Shown: positions 6,825-12,994 of the stretch, piece by piece
Numbering within the stretch: the stretch's first letter is position 1
Layout: each line of letters starts with the position of its first letter
Source of the DNA: Rickettsiales bacterium
GTDB taxonomy: Bacteria; Pseudomonadota; Alphaproteobacteria; Rickettsiales; UBA3002
DNA length: 13,497 nt
Direction: 5' to 3'
Assembly (NCBI GenBank): GCA_002725445.1
Contig: PBPD01000040.1
Span: 1 to 13,497 of the forward strand
Made by a program: the position numbers and the translations under genes
The notes under the pieces: model-generated
Told to the model about the DNA's origin: nothing
Database searches by the model: none
The model's input: the letters and a program-made list of their open reading frames with translations, nothing else

Positions 6825-9665
6825 ATGAGTTTATACGGAGCATTATTTGGGGGCGTATCGGGTCTGCAAGGGCAAAGCCAGAAGATCGGTATGATCTCCG
6901 ACAACATCGCGAACGTTAACACCGTTGGCTATAAGGAATCGGAAGCGCTATTTGAAACGCTGGTAGTCAACAGCACTACAGCAGTGGCCTATCAGACAGG
7001 TGGCGTACGCGCAAACACACGTATGAATGTGGACAAGCAGGGCTTGCTGCTGACGACAGATTCGTCGACGGATATTGCCTTGTCGGGAAGCGGTTTCTTC
7101 TCGGTAAATGCGCAGGTGGATGGCAGTGGTGAGCCGCTCTATACCCGTGCGGGTTCGTTCCGTCAGGATGCGGCAGGTAACTTTGTAAATGCTGCGGGTT
7201 TCTATCTGCAAGGCTGGCCGCTGGATGAGAATGGCCTGCGTCCGGGTGAAATCGGCAACCGTAACACCGTATCATTTGCGGTGCTGGATTCGCTGGAAAC
7301 CGTGAATATTGAAACCGCGAGTGGTACCGCAATTGCCACAACGGAAGTGACCTTCCAGGCCAATCTGGATGCAGCTGAAGAGATTTATCCAGGTGAGGCC
7401 GGTACGGTGACGATGGATGAGCTGTCGGCACTTAACTTTGAAATTTCGGCAGACGAAATTCTTGTGCCAGACGAATATGGTCTGGCGGGCACTAACAGTA
7501 TTTATCGTGGTGACCAGTTCCGCGTATCGACGGGTAATGGTTTGCAATATGACTACACCTACGGCGGTTTTGCGATTGGTCGTGATGTTTCCACCAGCCT
7601 TGCCGCGGGTAACGGCGGTGATTTGCTGGCTGATGTTACCGGCACCTATAACCTTGCAGGTGGTGAGATCACCGCTGTGGGTGGTGCGGGTAGTACAACC
7701 TTCAACGTGAACCTTGCTAACCACGGCTTGCTCGATAACGATGAGATTTCGCTGTCGGCAGTGGCGGCCAACATTGGTGCGACCCCTGCGGCGGAATTCA
7801 ACGGTAGTTTCACGGTCAGCCGTATTGATGCGAATAACTTCCAGTTTACCATCACGGGTGGTACACCGCACGGTGGTGCAGGTGCGAACGCGGATGGTGT
7901 GTTGGATATACGTCAGTTTACCGGCAATATCTTCGATGCGTCGACCGTATCGCAGGCATTCTTTGGTGAGTTGGGCACAACCGATATCAATCCGGCTGCT
8001 CTGCAATTTACCATCGAAACCAATACGTCGGGCTTGTCGACATTCCGTTACACCACTTCTTCGCCTAACCCAACGGTGGGTGAATTTAACAGCCTTCTGA
8101 CCCTGTCGGCGGCTATTAACGAGGTGAATGGACTGACCTCACGCGTGACAAACGGTCGTCTGTTTGTATCGGCAGAGAATCCGAATGAAGCGGTAACTTT
8201 TGCCAATGGCGATGCTACAGGTACAGGCTCTCTGCGTGGTATTGACTGGGTGAGCGAGCTTGATCTGCAAAATGTAACACAAAGCACACGTCGCTTTAAT
8301 ACGCTGCAAAGCCTGGCCAATCTGGTCAATGGCGATGAAGGTGTGTCGGCGGTAGTGGCAAACCCACAGTCAGAAGCGGAGCTGCAAATTCGTGTGGATG
8401 ACCCACTGGATACCATCCAGTTCGATGATGTGGGGATTGATGCATTTCCAATGCCAACGGCTGCGAACAGCGTGACTGTGCCGGCAACGGCAGCAGGTGC
8501 TGACATTGACGTCGTGGTAACCGATGCCGGTTTCCCAACTACGCTGAATGTGGGTGACTACATTGTGATCCAGAATGCGGGTGGCCTGGTTGGTACGGGT
8601 GGTTTGCCTGGCAACTTCCCTAACTCGCTTCCTACCCGTGCATTCGAAGTGGTATCGGTGAACGCGGGTGCGGACTATACCTTCCGTATTCCGGGTGCAT
8701 TTAACACCGCCGGTACGGCGGGTGGTTCTGCCGCAGGTGCTGGTACAGAAACGATTTCGATTCTGGGTGAATCCAACCAGGGTAGTCTGCTGGCAGAATT
8801 CGGTCTGGTAGATTCGCTGAATAGTAACATTTACACCGCGCAGTCGACCGGTACGTTAGGGCCGCGTTATGACTCGAGTGGCGTGGTGGGTGATAACATC
8901 GCATCCGGCGATCTGGTGCCGCAATATTCGCGTCCTATTCAGGTGTTCGATGCGCAGGGTACGCGCCACGATCTGAGCCTTGGCTTTATCAAAATCGACA
9001 CCAATGAATGGGCGGTAGAAGTATACGCCGCCGATGACACCGAGGTGAGCTCGCTGCTGCCAAATGGTCAGGTTGCGGTTGGTAATATACGCTTCAACGG
9101 TGACGGTTCGCTGCGTAGCATTTCGTCGCAATTGTCCGACCCTATCGAGATCAACTGGACAAATGGCGCTGCGCCAAGTGAGATTACCATCGACTGGGGA
9201 ACCGCCGGGTCGCCGCTGGGCACAGAAGGTGCGCTGGTATTTGGTGACACGACCGGACTTAGCCAGTTTGATGCAGATTACGAAGCCGACGTGGACCAGA
9301 ATGGTGCGGGTGTCGGTGAGTTGGTGAATGTGACCATTACCGAAGAGGGTATTGTACAAGCGAGTTTCGACAATGGTGAAACACAGGCGCTGTATCAATT
9401 GCCAGTGGTTATGTTCTCTAACCCGAACGGTTTACGCTCTCTCAGCGGGAATGTGTATGCAGAAACCAATCAATCCGGTGATTTCAACCTGCGTGAAGTT
9501 GGTGAAAACGGAGCCGGTGACATTGTGTCTGGCTCGCTGGAACAATCCAATGTGGATCTGGGTGAACAGCTGACCGACCTGATCGTAGCGCAACGCTCGT
9601 ATCAGGCCAACACACGGGTGGTAAGCACCTCCGATGAGTTGCTGGAACAGCTGACCCAGATTTAA
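6825..9665 (+). CDS. flgE: Flagellar hook protein FlgE, enlarged
   Basis: 946 residues; hook proteins are commonly about 400-600. FlgE polymerises into the hook, the universal joint between rod and filament. The N-terminal rod/hook signature is intact: SLYGALFGGVSGLQGQSQK and NIANVNTVGYKES. The C-terminal signature is also intact: GSLEQSNVDLGEQLTDLIVA, QRSYQANTRV and a final DELLEQLTQI. Residues about 690-885 are the usual FlgE central domains. The extra length lies in the middle. Two regions, about 285-345 (NHGLLDNDEISL, then FNGSFTVSRIDANNFQFTI) and about 547-625 (GFPTTLNVGDYIVIQ, then TRAFEVVSVNAGADYTFRI), look like two copies of one small beta module. AGGAGA precedes the ATG. It is the last gene of the hook operon, with a strong intrinsic terminator 30 bases after its stop. 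Identity is secure; the role of the extra modules is unknown. Confidence 0.93.
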   Translation: MSLYGALFGGVSGLQGQSQKIGMISDNIANVNTVGYKESEALFETLVVNSTTAVAYQTGGVRANTRMNVDKQGLLLTTDSSTDIALSGSGFFSVNAQVDGSGEPLYTRAGSFRQDAAGNFVNAAGFYLQGWPLDENGLRPGEIGNRNTVSFAVLDSLETVNIETASGTAIATTEVTFQANLDAAEEIYPGEAGTVTMDELSALNFEISADEILVPDEYGLAGTNSIYRGDQFRVSTGNGLQYDYTYGGFAIGRDVSTSLAAGNGGDLLADVTGTYNLAGGEITAVGGAGSTTFNVNLANHGLLDNDEISLSAVAANIGATPAAEFNGSFTVSRIDANNFQFTITGGTPHGGAGANADGVLDIRQFTGNIFDASTVSQAFFGELGTTDINPAALQFTIETNTSGLSTFRYTTSSPNPTVGEFNSLLTLSAAINEVNGLTSRVTNGRLFVSAENPNEAVTFANGDATGTGSLRGIDWVSELDLQNVTQSTRRFNTLQSLANLVNGDEGVSAVVANPQSEAELQIRVDDPLDTIQFDDVGIDAFPMPTAANSVTVPATAAGADIDVVVTDAGFPTTLNVGDYIVIQNAGGLVGTGGLPGNFPNSLPTRAFEVVSVNAGADYTFRIPGAFNTAGTAGGSAAGAGTETISILGESNQGSLLAEFGLVDSLNSNIYTAQSTGTLGPRYDSSGVVGDNIASGDLVPQYSRPIQVFDAQGTRHDLSLGFIKIDTNEWAVEVYAADDTEVSSLLPNGQVAVGNIRFNGDGSLRSISSQLSDPIEINWTNGAAPSEITIDWGTAGSPLGTEGALVFGDTTGLSQFDADYEADVDQNGAGVGELVNVTITEEGIVQASFDNGETQALYQLPVVMFSNPNGLRSLSGNVYAETNQSGDFNLREVGENGAGDIVSGSLEQSNVDLGEQLTDLIVAQRSYQANTRVVSTSDELLEQLTQI

Positions 9666-9695
9666 CGATTAGCTCTGAAGTCGTCTAGCTCCTAG

Positions 9696-9729
9696 GGCTC
9701 GGTTGGTTCGCCAACCGGGCCATTTTTTT
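9696..9729 (+). terminator. Intrinsic terminator of the fliK-flgD-flgE operon
   Basis: GGCTCGGTTGG (9696-9706) and CCAACCGGGCC (9711-9721) form an 11-bp stem (one T-G pair) around a stable TTCG tetraloop, followed by A and seven Ts (9723-9729). It is a textbook rho-independent terminator 30 bases after the flgE stop. Confidence 0.93.
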
Positions 9730-9820
9730 GGGCTGTAAGGGCAAGTTTGCCAATGTCCTAATGCATGACAGTCGTGTTACATTTGGAGAAAACGGGCTTT
9801 TTTTGCTTGCCCTATAGGGG

Positions 9821-9849
9821 TTGAAGGACTATCAAAAGGTTAATAAATT
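9821..9849 (+). promoter_or_regulatory. Possible sigma-70 promoter in the flgE to 10014 gap
   Basis: TTGAAG (9821-9826) and TAAATT (9844-9849) with a 17-base spacer, within an AT-rich patch after the flgE terminator. The predicted start is near 9856. It would serve either a short RNA ending at 9949 or the gene at 10014. The matches to consensus are moderate. Confidence 0.4.
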
Positions 9850-9855
9850 ACTAAC

Positions 9856-9949
9856 GCGATGTGTGTCTATCGTACCACATCTTAAGGATTAAGCCCTCGT
9901 AGAAAGGGTTCTGCAGCACGCGCTATTGCGCTGTAATGCAGGTTTTTTT
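9856..9949 (+). ncRNA. Candidate small RNA or leader with attenuator (tentative)
   Basis: Between the possible promoter at 9821 and a second intrinsic terminator ending at 9949 lies about 94 bases with no plausible ORF of its own. It contains CTTA/TAAG, a small hairpin AGCCCT/AGGGTT around 9892-9910, and the terminator stem. This layout fits a free-standing small RNA, or the leader of the 107-aa gene at 10014 with a terminator acting as an attenuator. The rest of the 348-base gap (9666-10013) holds only the flgE terminator and a short hairpin. I recognise no known RNA family here. Confidence 0.3.
9911..9949 (+). terminator. Second intrinsic terminator, upstream of the 10014 gene
   Basis: CTGCA and TGCAG are outer arms, and GCA(c)GCGC pairs with GCGCTGT across a TATT loop with small bulges. 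The stem spans 9911-9941 and is followed by seven Ts (9943-9949). Because it lies before a gene, not after one, it must end some upstream transcript or control readthrough into 10014. Confidence 0.7.
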
Positions 9950-9974
9950 AGACTATGAGTTAAGTGGGAACACA

Positions 9975-9992
9975 GCCCTGCCAAGACAGGGC
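9975..9992 (+). other. Hairpin just upstream of the 10014 gene's ribosome binding site
   Basis: GCCCTG (9975-9980) and CAGGGC (9987-9992) form a perfect 6-bp stem with a CCAAGA loop, ending about 10 bases before the GAAGGAAGAG Shine-Dalgarno. It may affect translation start or mRNA stability. Confidence 0.4.
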
Positions 9993-10013
9993 GCGATGAA
10001 TGAAGGAAGAGAT

Positions 10014-10337
10014 ATGGCGTATAAAAATGCATTAGGTAAAGCCCTGCAGGCTACAACCAATCAGGCCAAAGAAGCGGCTTCATCGGTGGAATCTGATTTG
10101 TCGGAACTGATGAGCGACCCGGATTATTTGCGTCAGTCGTCCTCTTTGATTAACGAATCACTGCAAAAAGGGTTCGATGTGTTGCAGCTGCCAAACGGCG
10201 ATATTGTCGCGACCGGCACCAAAACCATCGTGAACACCTATAGCTGGGACGAAAAGAACCACAAGCTGGTGAAGCTGACTGCCAGCGAGGCGAAAAAGAA
10301 AAGCCGCGCTAAGAAGGTGGATGAAAATATAGACTAA
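10014..10337 (+). CDS. Conserved-looking small protein of unknown function
   Basis: 107 residues. I chose the ATG at 10014 because GAAGGAAGAG sits at ideal distance upstream. Longer starts in the same frame (9936, 9996) run through the terminator hairpin or lack a Shine-Dalgarno. The first 60 residues are probably helical (YKNALGKALQATTNQAKEAA, then SLINESLQKGFDVLQL). Next comes a short beta-rich section, PNGDIVATGTKTIVNTYSWD, then a lysine-rich C-terminus (AKKKSRAKK). There is no signal peptide or membrane segment, so it is probably cytoplasmic. From memory it resembles small proteins of unknown function in Rickettsiales and related alphaproteobacteria, possibly DUF2671, but I am unsure. It stands alone between two terminators, downstream of the flagellar cluster, and need not be flagellar. 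Confidence 0.8.
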   Translation: MAYKNALGKALQATTNQAKEAASSVESDLSELMSDPDYLRQSSSLINESLQKGFDVLQLPNGDIVATGTKTIVNTYSWDEKNHKLVKLTASEAKKKSRAKKVDENID

Positions 10338-10360
10338 ACCTATTTCTGTAATTGGTTACG

Positions 10361-10391
10361 AAAAAGCCGCGCCACTGAGCGCGGTTTTTTT
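10361..10391. terminator. Bidirectional intrinsic terminator
   Basis: CCGCGC (10367-10372) and GCGCGG (10379-10384) form a 6-bp GC stem with a CACTGA loop. Seven Ts follow on the + strand (10385-10391) and five As precede (10361-10365), which become Ts on the - strand. It lies between the convergent ends of the 107-aa gene and the YmdB-family gene and can serve both. Confidence 0.88.
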
Positions 10392-10414
10392 GTGCCTGTA
10401 TGCGGGCGTGCGCT

Positions 10415-11227
10415 TTACGCTGCGGATGCGTCGAATACACCGCCACGCAATATAGGCACAATGCGGGTAGCGAGGCCGGTTTTGTCGTCGGTGCTGATCA
10501 TGGTGGCAGCAATACTGCCGCCTGAGGTCGCCACCTCCATACGTTGTTTGCGCAATTTGCTGGTGAAGATGGAGAGTGGTGTCTCGGGTTTGAACCCGAT
10601 GACCGAATCGTAATTGCCGCACATGCCTGTGTCGGTGTGATAGGCGGTGCCAGCAGGTAGAATGCGGGCATCGGCGGTGGGAATATGCGTGTGGCTGCCC
10701 ACTACACCGCTGACGCGTCCATCCAGATAGACGCCCATGGCGTTCTTTTCCGAGGTGGCCTCGGCATGTATGTCGACCAGAATCGCATCCACATTTTTGC
10801 CGAGCGTATAGGGTTTGAGGGCGGCATCGGCACAGGCGAATGGCGAGTCGAGATATTCGCGGTGAAACACCTGCCCCAGTAAATGCAGCACCAGCAGGGT
10901 TTTGCCATTTTTTAGGGTGAACGCACGGCAGCCGCTGCCGGGGGTGCCATCGGGAAAATTATGCGGGCGCAGCAAGCGCGGTTCTTCTTCGAGCAATTGC
11001 GGGGCGTCGCGTTGGTCCCACACATGGTCGCCGCCTGTCAGCACATCGACGCCTGCCTCCAGAAATTGCTTGGCCACCGAGGGGGTGACACCAAACCCAC
11101 CGGCGGCATTATCGGTGCTGACAATGACGGCATCCAGCTCGAATTCACTACGCAAGCGCGGCAAGTGGTTGAAAATAGCATCGCGTCCGGCGCGACCTAC
11201 GACATCTCCGAAAAATAAAATATTCAT
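10415..11227 (-). CDS. YmdB/TIGR00282 family metallophosphoesterase
   Basis: 270 residues, the normal family length. The family hydrolyses cyclic nucleotides (2',3'-cAMP and related) with two metal ions; Bacillus YmdB affects motility and biofilm gene expression. Visible motifs: NILFFGDVVGRAGR (metal ligand Asp8), TDNAAGGFGVT (39-40), GGDHVWDQ (67-68), VDIHAEATSEK (His154), VVGSHTHIPTADARILPAGT (His179, His181), GMCGNYDSVIG. Compared with the Bacillus form, position 39 is Asp rather than Glu and position 67 is Asp rather than Asn. From memory the GDH form is common in alphaproteobacteria, so I do not think it is a dead enzyme. The gene starts 23 bases after the stop of the prepilin gene, probably cotranscribed. 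No clear Shine-Dalgarno is visible, which fits coupling. It ends before the bidirectional terminator. Confidence 0.9.
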   Translation of the reverse strand: MNILFFGDVVGRAGRDAIFNHLPRLRSEFELDAVIVSTDNAAGGFGVTPSVAKQFLEAGVDVLTGGDHVWDQRDAPQLLEEEPRLLRPHNFPDGTPGSGCRAFTLKNGKTLLVLHLLGQVFHREYLDSPFACADAALKPYTLGKNVDAILVDIHAEATSEKNAMGVYLDGRVSGVVGSHTHIPTADARILPAGTAYHTDTGMCGNYDSVIGFKPETPLSIFTSKLRKQRMEVATSGGSIAATMISTDDKTGLATRIVPILRGGVFDASAA

Positions 11228-11250
11228 GCGCGCACTATAGCAGGCTCTGC

Positions 11251-12030
11251 CTAGAGTGCATCGAGAAAGTTTGTGACCAGAAATGCGCAGTCTTTGCTGT
11301 CATTACCTAATGAATATTCTGCCGTTGCAGGATTATTTGACGTGACGCAATTACTCACCACAATAAGAGGCATAATCGTACCAAGACCTGGTCTGCCATC
11401 ATCGATTTTACGGTCGATAGTATATATTTCGCGGGGGGTGAATACACTGTCTACGGTTGCATTGTTGCCGTTGACATCGCCGCCCACCATGATGTTGTGG
11501 TTATCATTGGCGGAAGGGTAGAGTGAAGCATTACCCGTTTGCCAGCTTAGCGTGTAACCTACTTCGCCGCCAACCGCGGAGGGAACATTAAACCCGATCA
11601 CGGCGTGATTGAGGCCAGCAGAGCCGGGTACACCCGCATAGCTGCCTGCGATCAATCCGGCATTGGCCAGATGCTGCCAGCTGCGAAAACGTTCTGACAA
11701 AGTGGCGCTGCTTTGTATCATCCGGTCGCCATTGCCATCGCAGGTGGCTTCGGTGGTGCTGGGCGTGGAAGCGGTGCCTGGGCACGAGGCCGCAGTGCCC
11801 CAAATGTCGGTGGCGTTAGCATAGTCACCCGGCAATGCGCCATATTCATCTTTAAACTGAACAATGGCGGCAGTGAACTGTTGTATGTCGCTGGTGATAT
11901 CTTTGAGCTCGGCGCTGCGGATGAGGCTTTGGCCTGTTAAAATGCCGCCAACCAGCAGCCCCAGAATGACCAGCACAATGGATAATTCTACCAGACTAAA
12001 CCCACGTTGATTATCATCACCTTGTTGCAT
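11251..12030 (-). CDS. Type IV pilin-like / type II secretion pseudopilin-like protein
   Basis: 259 residues with a class III signal: a 10-residue polar leader ending in Gly, then FSLVELSIVLVILGLLVGGI, with Glu at position +5 of the mature chain. Prepilin peptidase is expected to cut at RG/FSLVE and methylate the Phe. The hydrophobic helix anchors the protein in the inner membrane before assembly. The remainder is periplasmic or external: an ALPGDYANATDIWG segment common to this group, four cysteines (about 83, 97, 228, 248) that could form two disulfides, a CDGNGDRM loop that could bind calcium, and the KIDDGRPGLGT segment. No pilus or secretion machinery gene is adjacent, so it is an orphan here. 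AAAAGGG lies upstream of the ATG. The family is clear; the system it serves is not. Confidence 0.88.
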   Translation of the reverse strand: MQQGDDNQRGFSLVELSIVLVILGLLVGGILTGQSLIRSAELKDITSDIQQFTAAIVQFKDEYGALPGDYANATDIWGTAASCPGTASTPSTTEATCDGNGDRMIQSSATLSERFRSWQHLANAGLIAGSYAGVPGSAGLNHAVIGFNVPSAVGGEVGYTLSWQTGNASLYPSANDNHNIMVGGDVNGNNATVDSVFTPREIYTIDRKIDDGRPGLGTIMPLIVVSNCVTSNNPATAEYSLGNDSKDCAFLVTNFLDAL

Positions 12031-12064
12031 TGCACGCCCTTTTTGCTGTGTGATGTTAAGTATA

Positions 12065-12093
12065 ATAGTAGCCGCGCTGCCTTGCCAGCTTAA
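12065..12093 (-). promoter_or_regulatory. Possible promoter of the prepilin gene
   Basis: On the minus strand, TTAAGC (12093-12088) and TACTAT (12070-12065) are 17 bases apart, with an alternative -10 TATACT at 12064-12059. It lies in the 87-base gap between the cyclo-ligase stop and the prepilin start. The -35 falls within one copy of a 10-base direct repeat. Moderate match only. Confidence 0.35.
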
Positions 12094-12110
12094 ATCCCGT
12101 CAGCTTAAAT
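12086..12110. repeat. Tandem 10-base direct repeat in the prepilin upstream region
   Basis: CAGCTTAAAT occurs at 12086-12095 and again at 12101-12110, separated by CCCGT (15-base period). The first copy overlaps the candidate -35 box. Paired direct repeats of this size often bind a response regulator dimer; that role is only inferred. Confidence 0.45.
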
Positions 12111-12117
12111 TGCGCCC

Positions 12118-12723
12118 TTAGATTCCAAATGCGTTGAACATGCTGACACCCAGCTCGGTTAGAATCCCGTCAAGTGTAGCATCGTGCGCTTCGCTGGGAA
12201 TATATTCCACTTCCTGACTGCTGAACGCCACGCCCACAAATAGCGGGGGCTTTTCTTCCTGCGCACGCAGATGCGCCATGGTGCGGTCGTAATAGCCGCC
12301 GCCATAGCCCAGACGGTTGCCAAAACTGTCAAAAGCAAGCAGTGGAACCAGCACCAGCTCGGGCAGAAATTTTTCGGTGCTCACCGACGGTACGGAAATG
12401 CCCAGCGCATCGCGCTCCAGCACATCGCCCTGACGCCAGAGATGAAAATCCAACCGTTTGGCTTCGTTGATGCGGGGCAGGGCCGTGGGTTTATTGTAGC
12501 GCGCCATACGCTTGAAAACAGGCAGCACGTCGATTTCGCCGCGCACTGCGTGATAGCCTGCAAACGAGGCGGCCATGCCAAGCATGGGATGGTCGGCAAA
12601 ATGATTGGCCAGCGCTTCTGAGCTGGTCAAATGCGCTGCATGCGCAATGGATTGCCGTTTGGCCAGAGCTTGCTGGCGCATTTTTTGTTTGATGAGTGCA
12701 TTGTCTGGTTGCGGTGTTTGCAT
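12118..12723 (-). CDS. fthC: 5-formyltetrahydrofolate cyclo-ligase
   Basis: 201 residues, normal for the family (also called ygfA, or MTHFS in eukaryotes). The cytoplasmic enzyme uses ATP to convert 5-formyl-THF to 5,10-methenyl-THF, returning it to one-carbon metabolism. Motifs: KQKMRQQALAKRQ at 12-24 (nucleotide-binding basic helix), GYHAVRGEIDVLP at 57-69, the hallmark VPLLAFDSFGNRLGYGGGYY at 126-145 followed by DR, GVAFSSQ at 164-170 and HDATLDGI at 180-187. I chose the ATG at 12723 because the frame remains open for 81 more codons upstream, but those lie in the 6S RNA and bear no family similarity. The spacing behind the 6S RNA is about 40 bases with no terminator seen, matching the ssrS-ygfA arrangement of Escherichia coli, where both are cotranscribed. 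Confidence 0.93.
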   Translation of the reverse strand: MQTPQPDNALIKQKMRQQALAKRQSIAHAAHLTSSEALANHFADHPMLGMAASFAGYHAVRGEIDVLPVFKRMARYNKPTALPRINEAKRLDFHLWRQGDVLERDALGISVPSVSTEKFLPELVLVPLLAFDSFGNRLGYGGGYYDRTMAHLRAQEEKPPLFVGVAFSSQEVEYIPSEAHDATLDGILTELGVSMFNAFGI

Positions 12724-12764
12724 GGCATAATAATAGCCAAGCCGCCCCAAAGAGTCGAGTGCTG

Positions 12765-12931
12765 AGATGGGCTGAAGGAACCGCGCTGGCCGTGAGCGCA
12801 CATAAATCCTCTCGTGACCTGTTAGTACAGGTGGGTGCCGTTTAACCAAGGCCACGGCCGAGGTCAGGGACAGCTCCCTAAGAGTAAGCATCGGTCCGGA
12901 GTGATTGGCCTCACGCACCGCGCAGTATCCT
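12765..12931 (-). ncRNA. ssrS: 6S RNA
   Basis: About 165 nt, the size of alphaproteobacterial 6S RNAs, directly upstream of the cyclo-ligase gene as in many proteobacteria. 6S RNA mimics an open promoter and sequesters the housekeeping sigma-70 holoenzyme in stationary phase. The closing stem is visible: 5' GAAGGA (12933-12928) pairs with TCCTTC (12779-12774), and the next segments, ACTGCGC..GTGCGTGAG and the 3' CTCACGGCCAGCGCGGT, continue it with a few mismatches. Inside are a GCCGT/ACGGC stem and a perfect ACCTGT-ACTA-ACAGGT hairpin (12832-12817). A consensus -10 box sits six bases upstream of the predicted 5' end. Ends are estimated from the stem and promoter; the 3' end may be processed from a longer transcript running into the cyclo-ligase gene. 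The pattern is recognised by eye without a covariance model. Confidence 0.85.
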
Positions 12932-12936
12932 TCACC

Positions 12937-12966
12937 ATTATATAGTAACGCTATCGCCCATTTCAA
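12937..12966 (-). promoter_or_regulatory. Sigma-70 promoter of the 6S RNA
   Basis: On the minus strand, TTGAAA (12966-12961) and a perfect TATAAT (12942-12937) are 18 bases apart, giving a start near 12930-12931, exactly where the 6S closing stem begins. A CCCATT-GA-AATGGG dyad (12970-12957) overlaps the -35 box. It drives 6S RNA and probably the cyclo-ligase gene. Confidence 0.85.
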
Positions 12967-12994
12967 TGGGATTCGGTAGCCCTAATGTCGCTTT

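Noticed and set aside
9738..9813. Long-range inverted repeat AGGGCAAG / CTTGCCCT
   Set aside because: Eight bases across a loop of about 60, with no T-run or mobile-element features; chance is likely.
9903..9980. Antiterminator pairing of AGGGTTCTG (9905-9913) with CAGCCCT (9973-9979)
   Set aside because: The partner strand lies downstream of the terminator, so it is not yet transcribed when termination is decided.
9936..10013. Upstream starts (9936, 9996) for the 107-aa gene
   Set aside because: The first lies inside a terminator stem, and neither has a Shine-Dalgarno; the ATG at 10014 has a well-placed GAAGGAAGAG.
12724..12966. N-terminal extension of the cyclo-ligase (282-aa version)
   Set aside because: The extra 81 residues show no family similarity and coincide with a 6S RNA that has its own consensus promoter; the ATG at 12723 gives the normal family length.
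12957..12970. CCCATT-GA-AATGGG dyad as an operator over the 6S -35 box
   Set aside because: Six-base arms overlapping a core promoter element may be coincidental; recorded under the promoter and not claimed as an operator.
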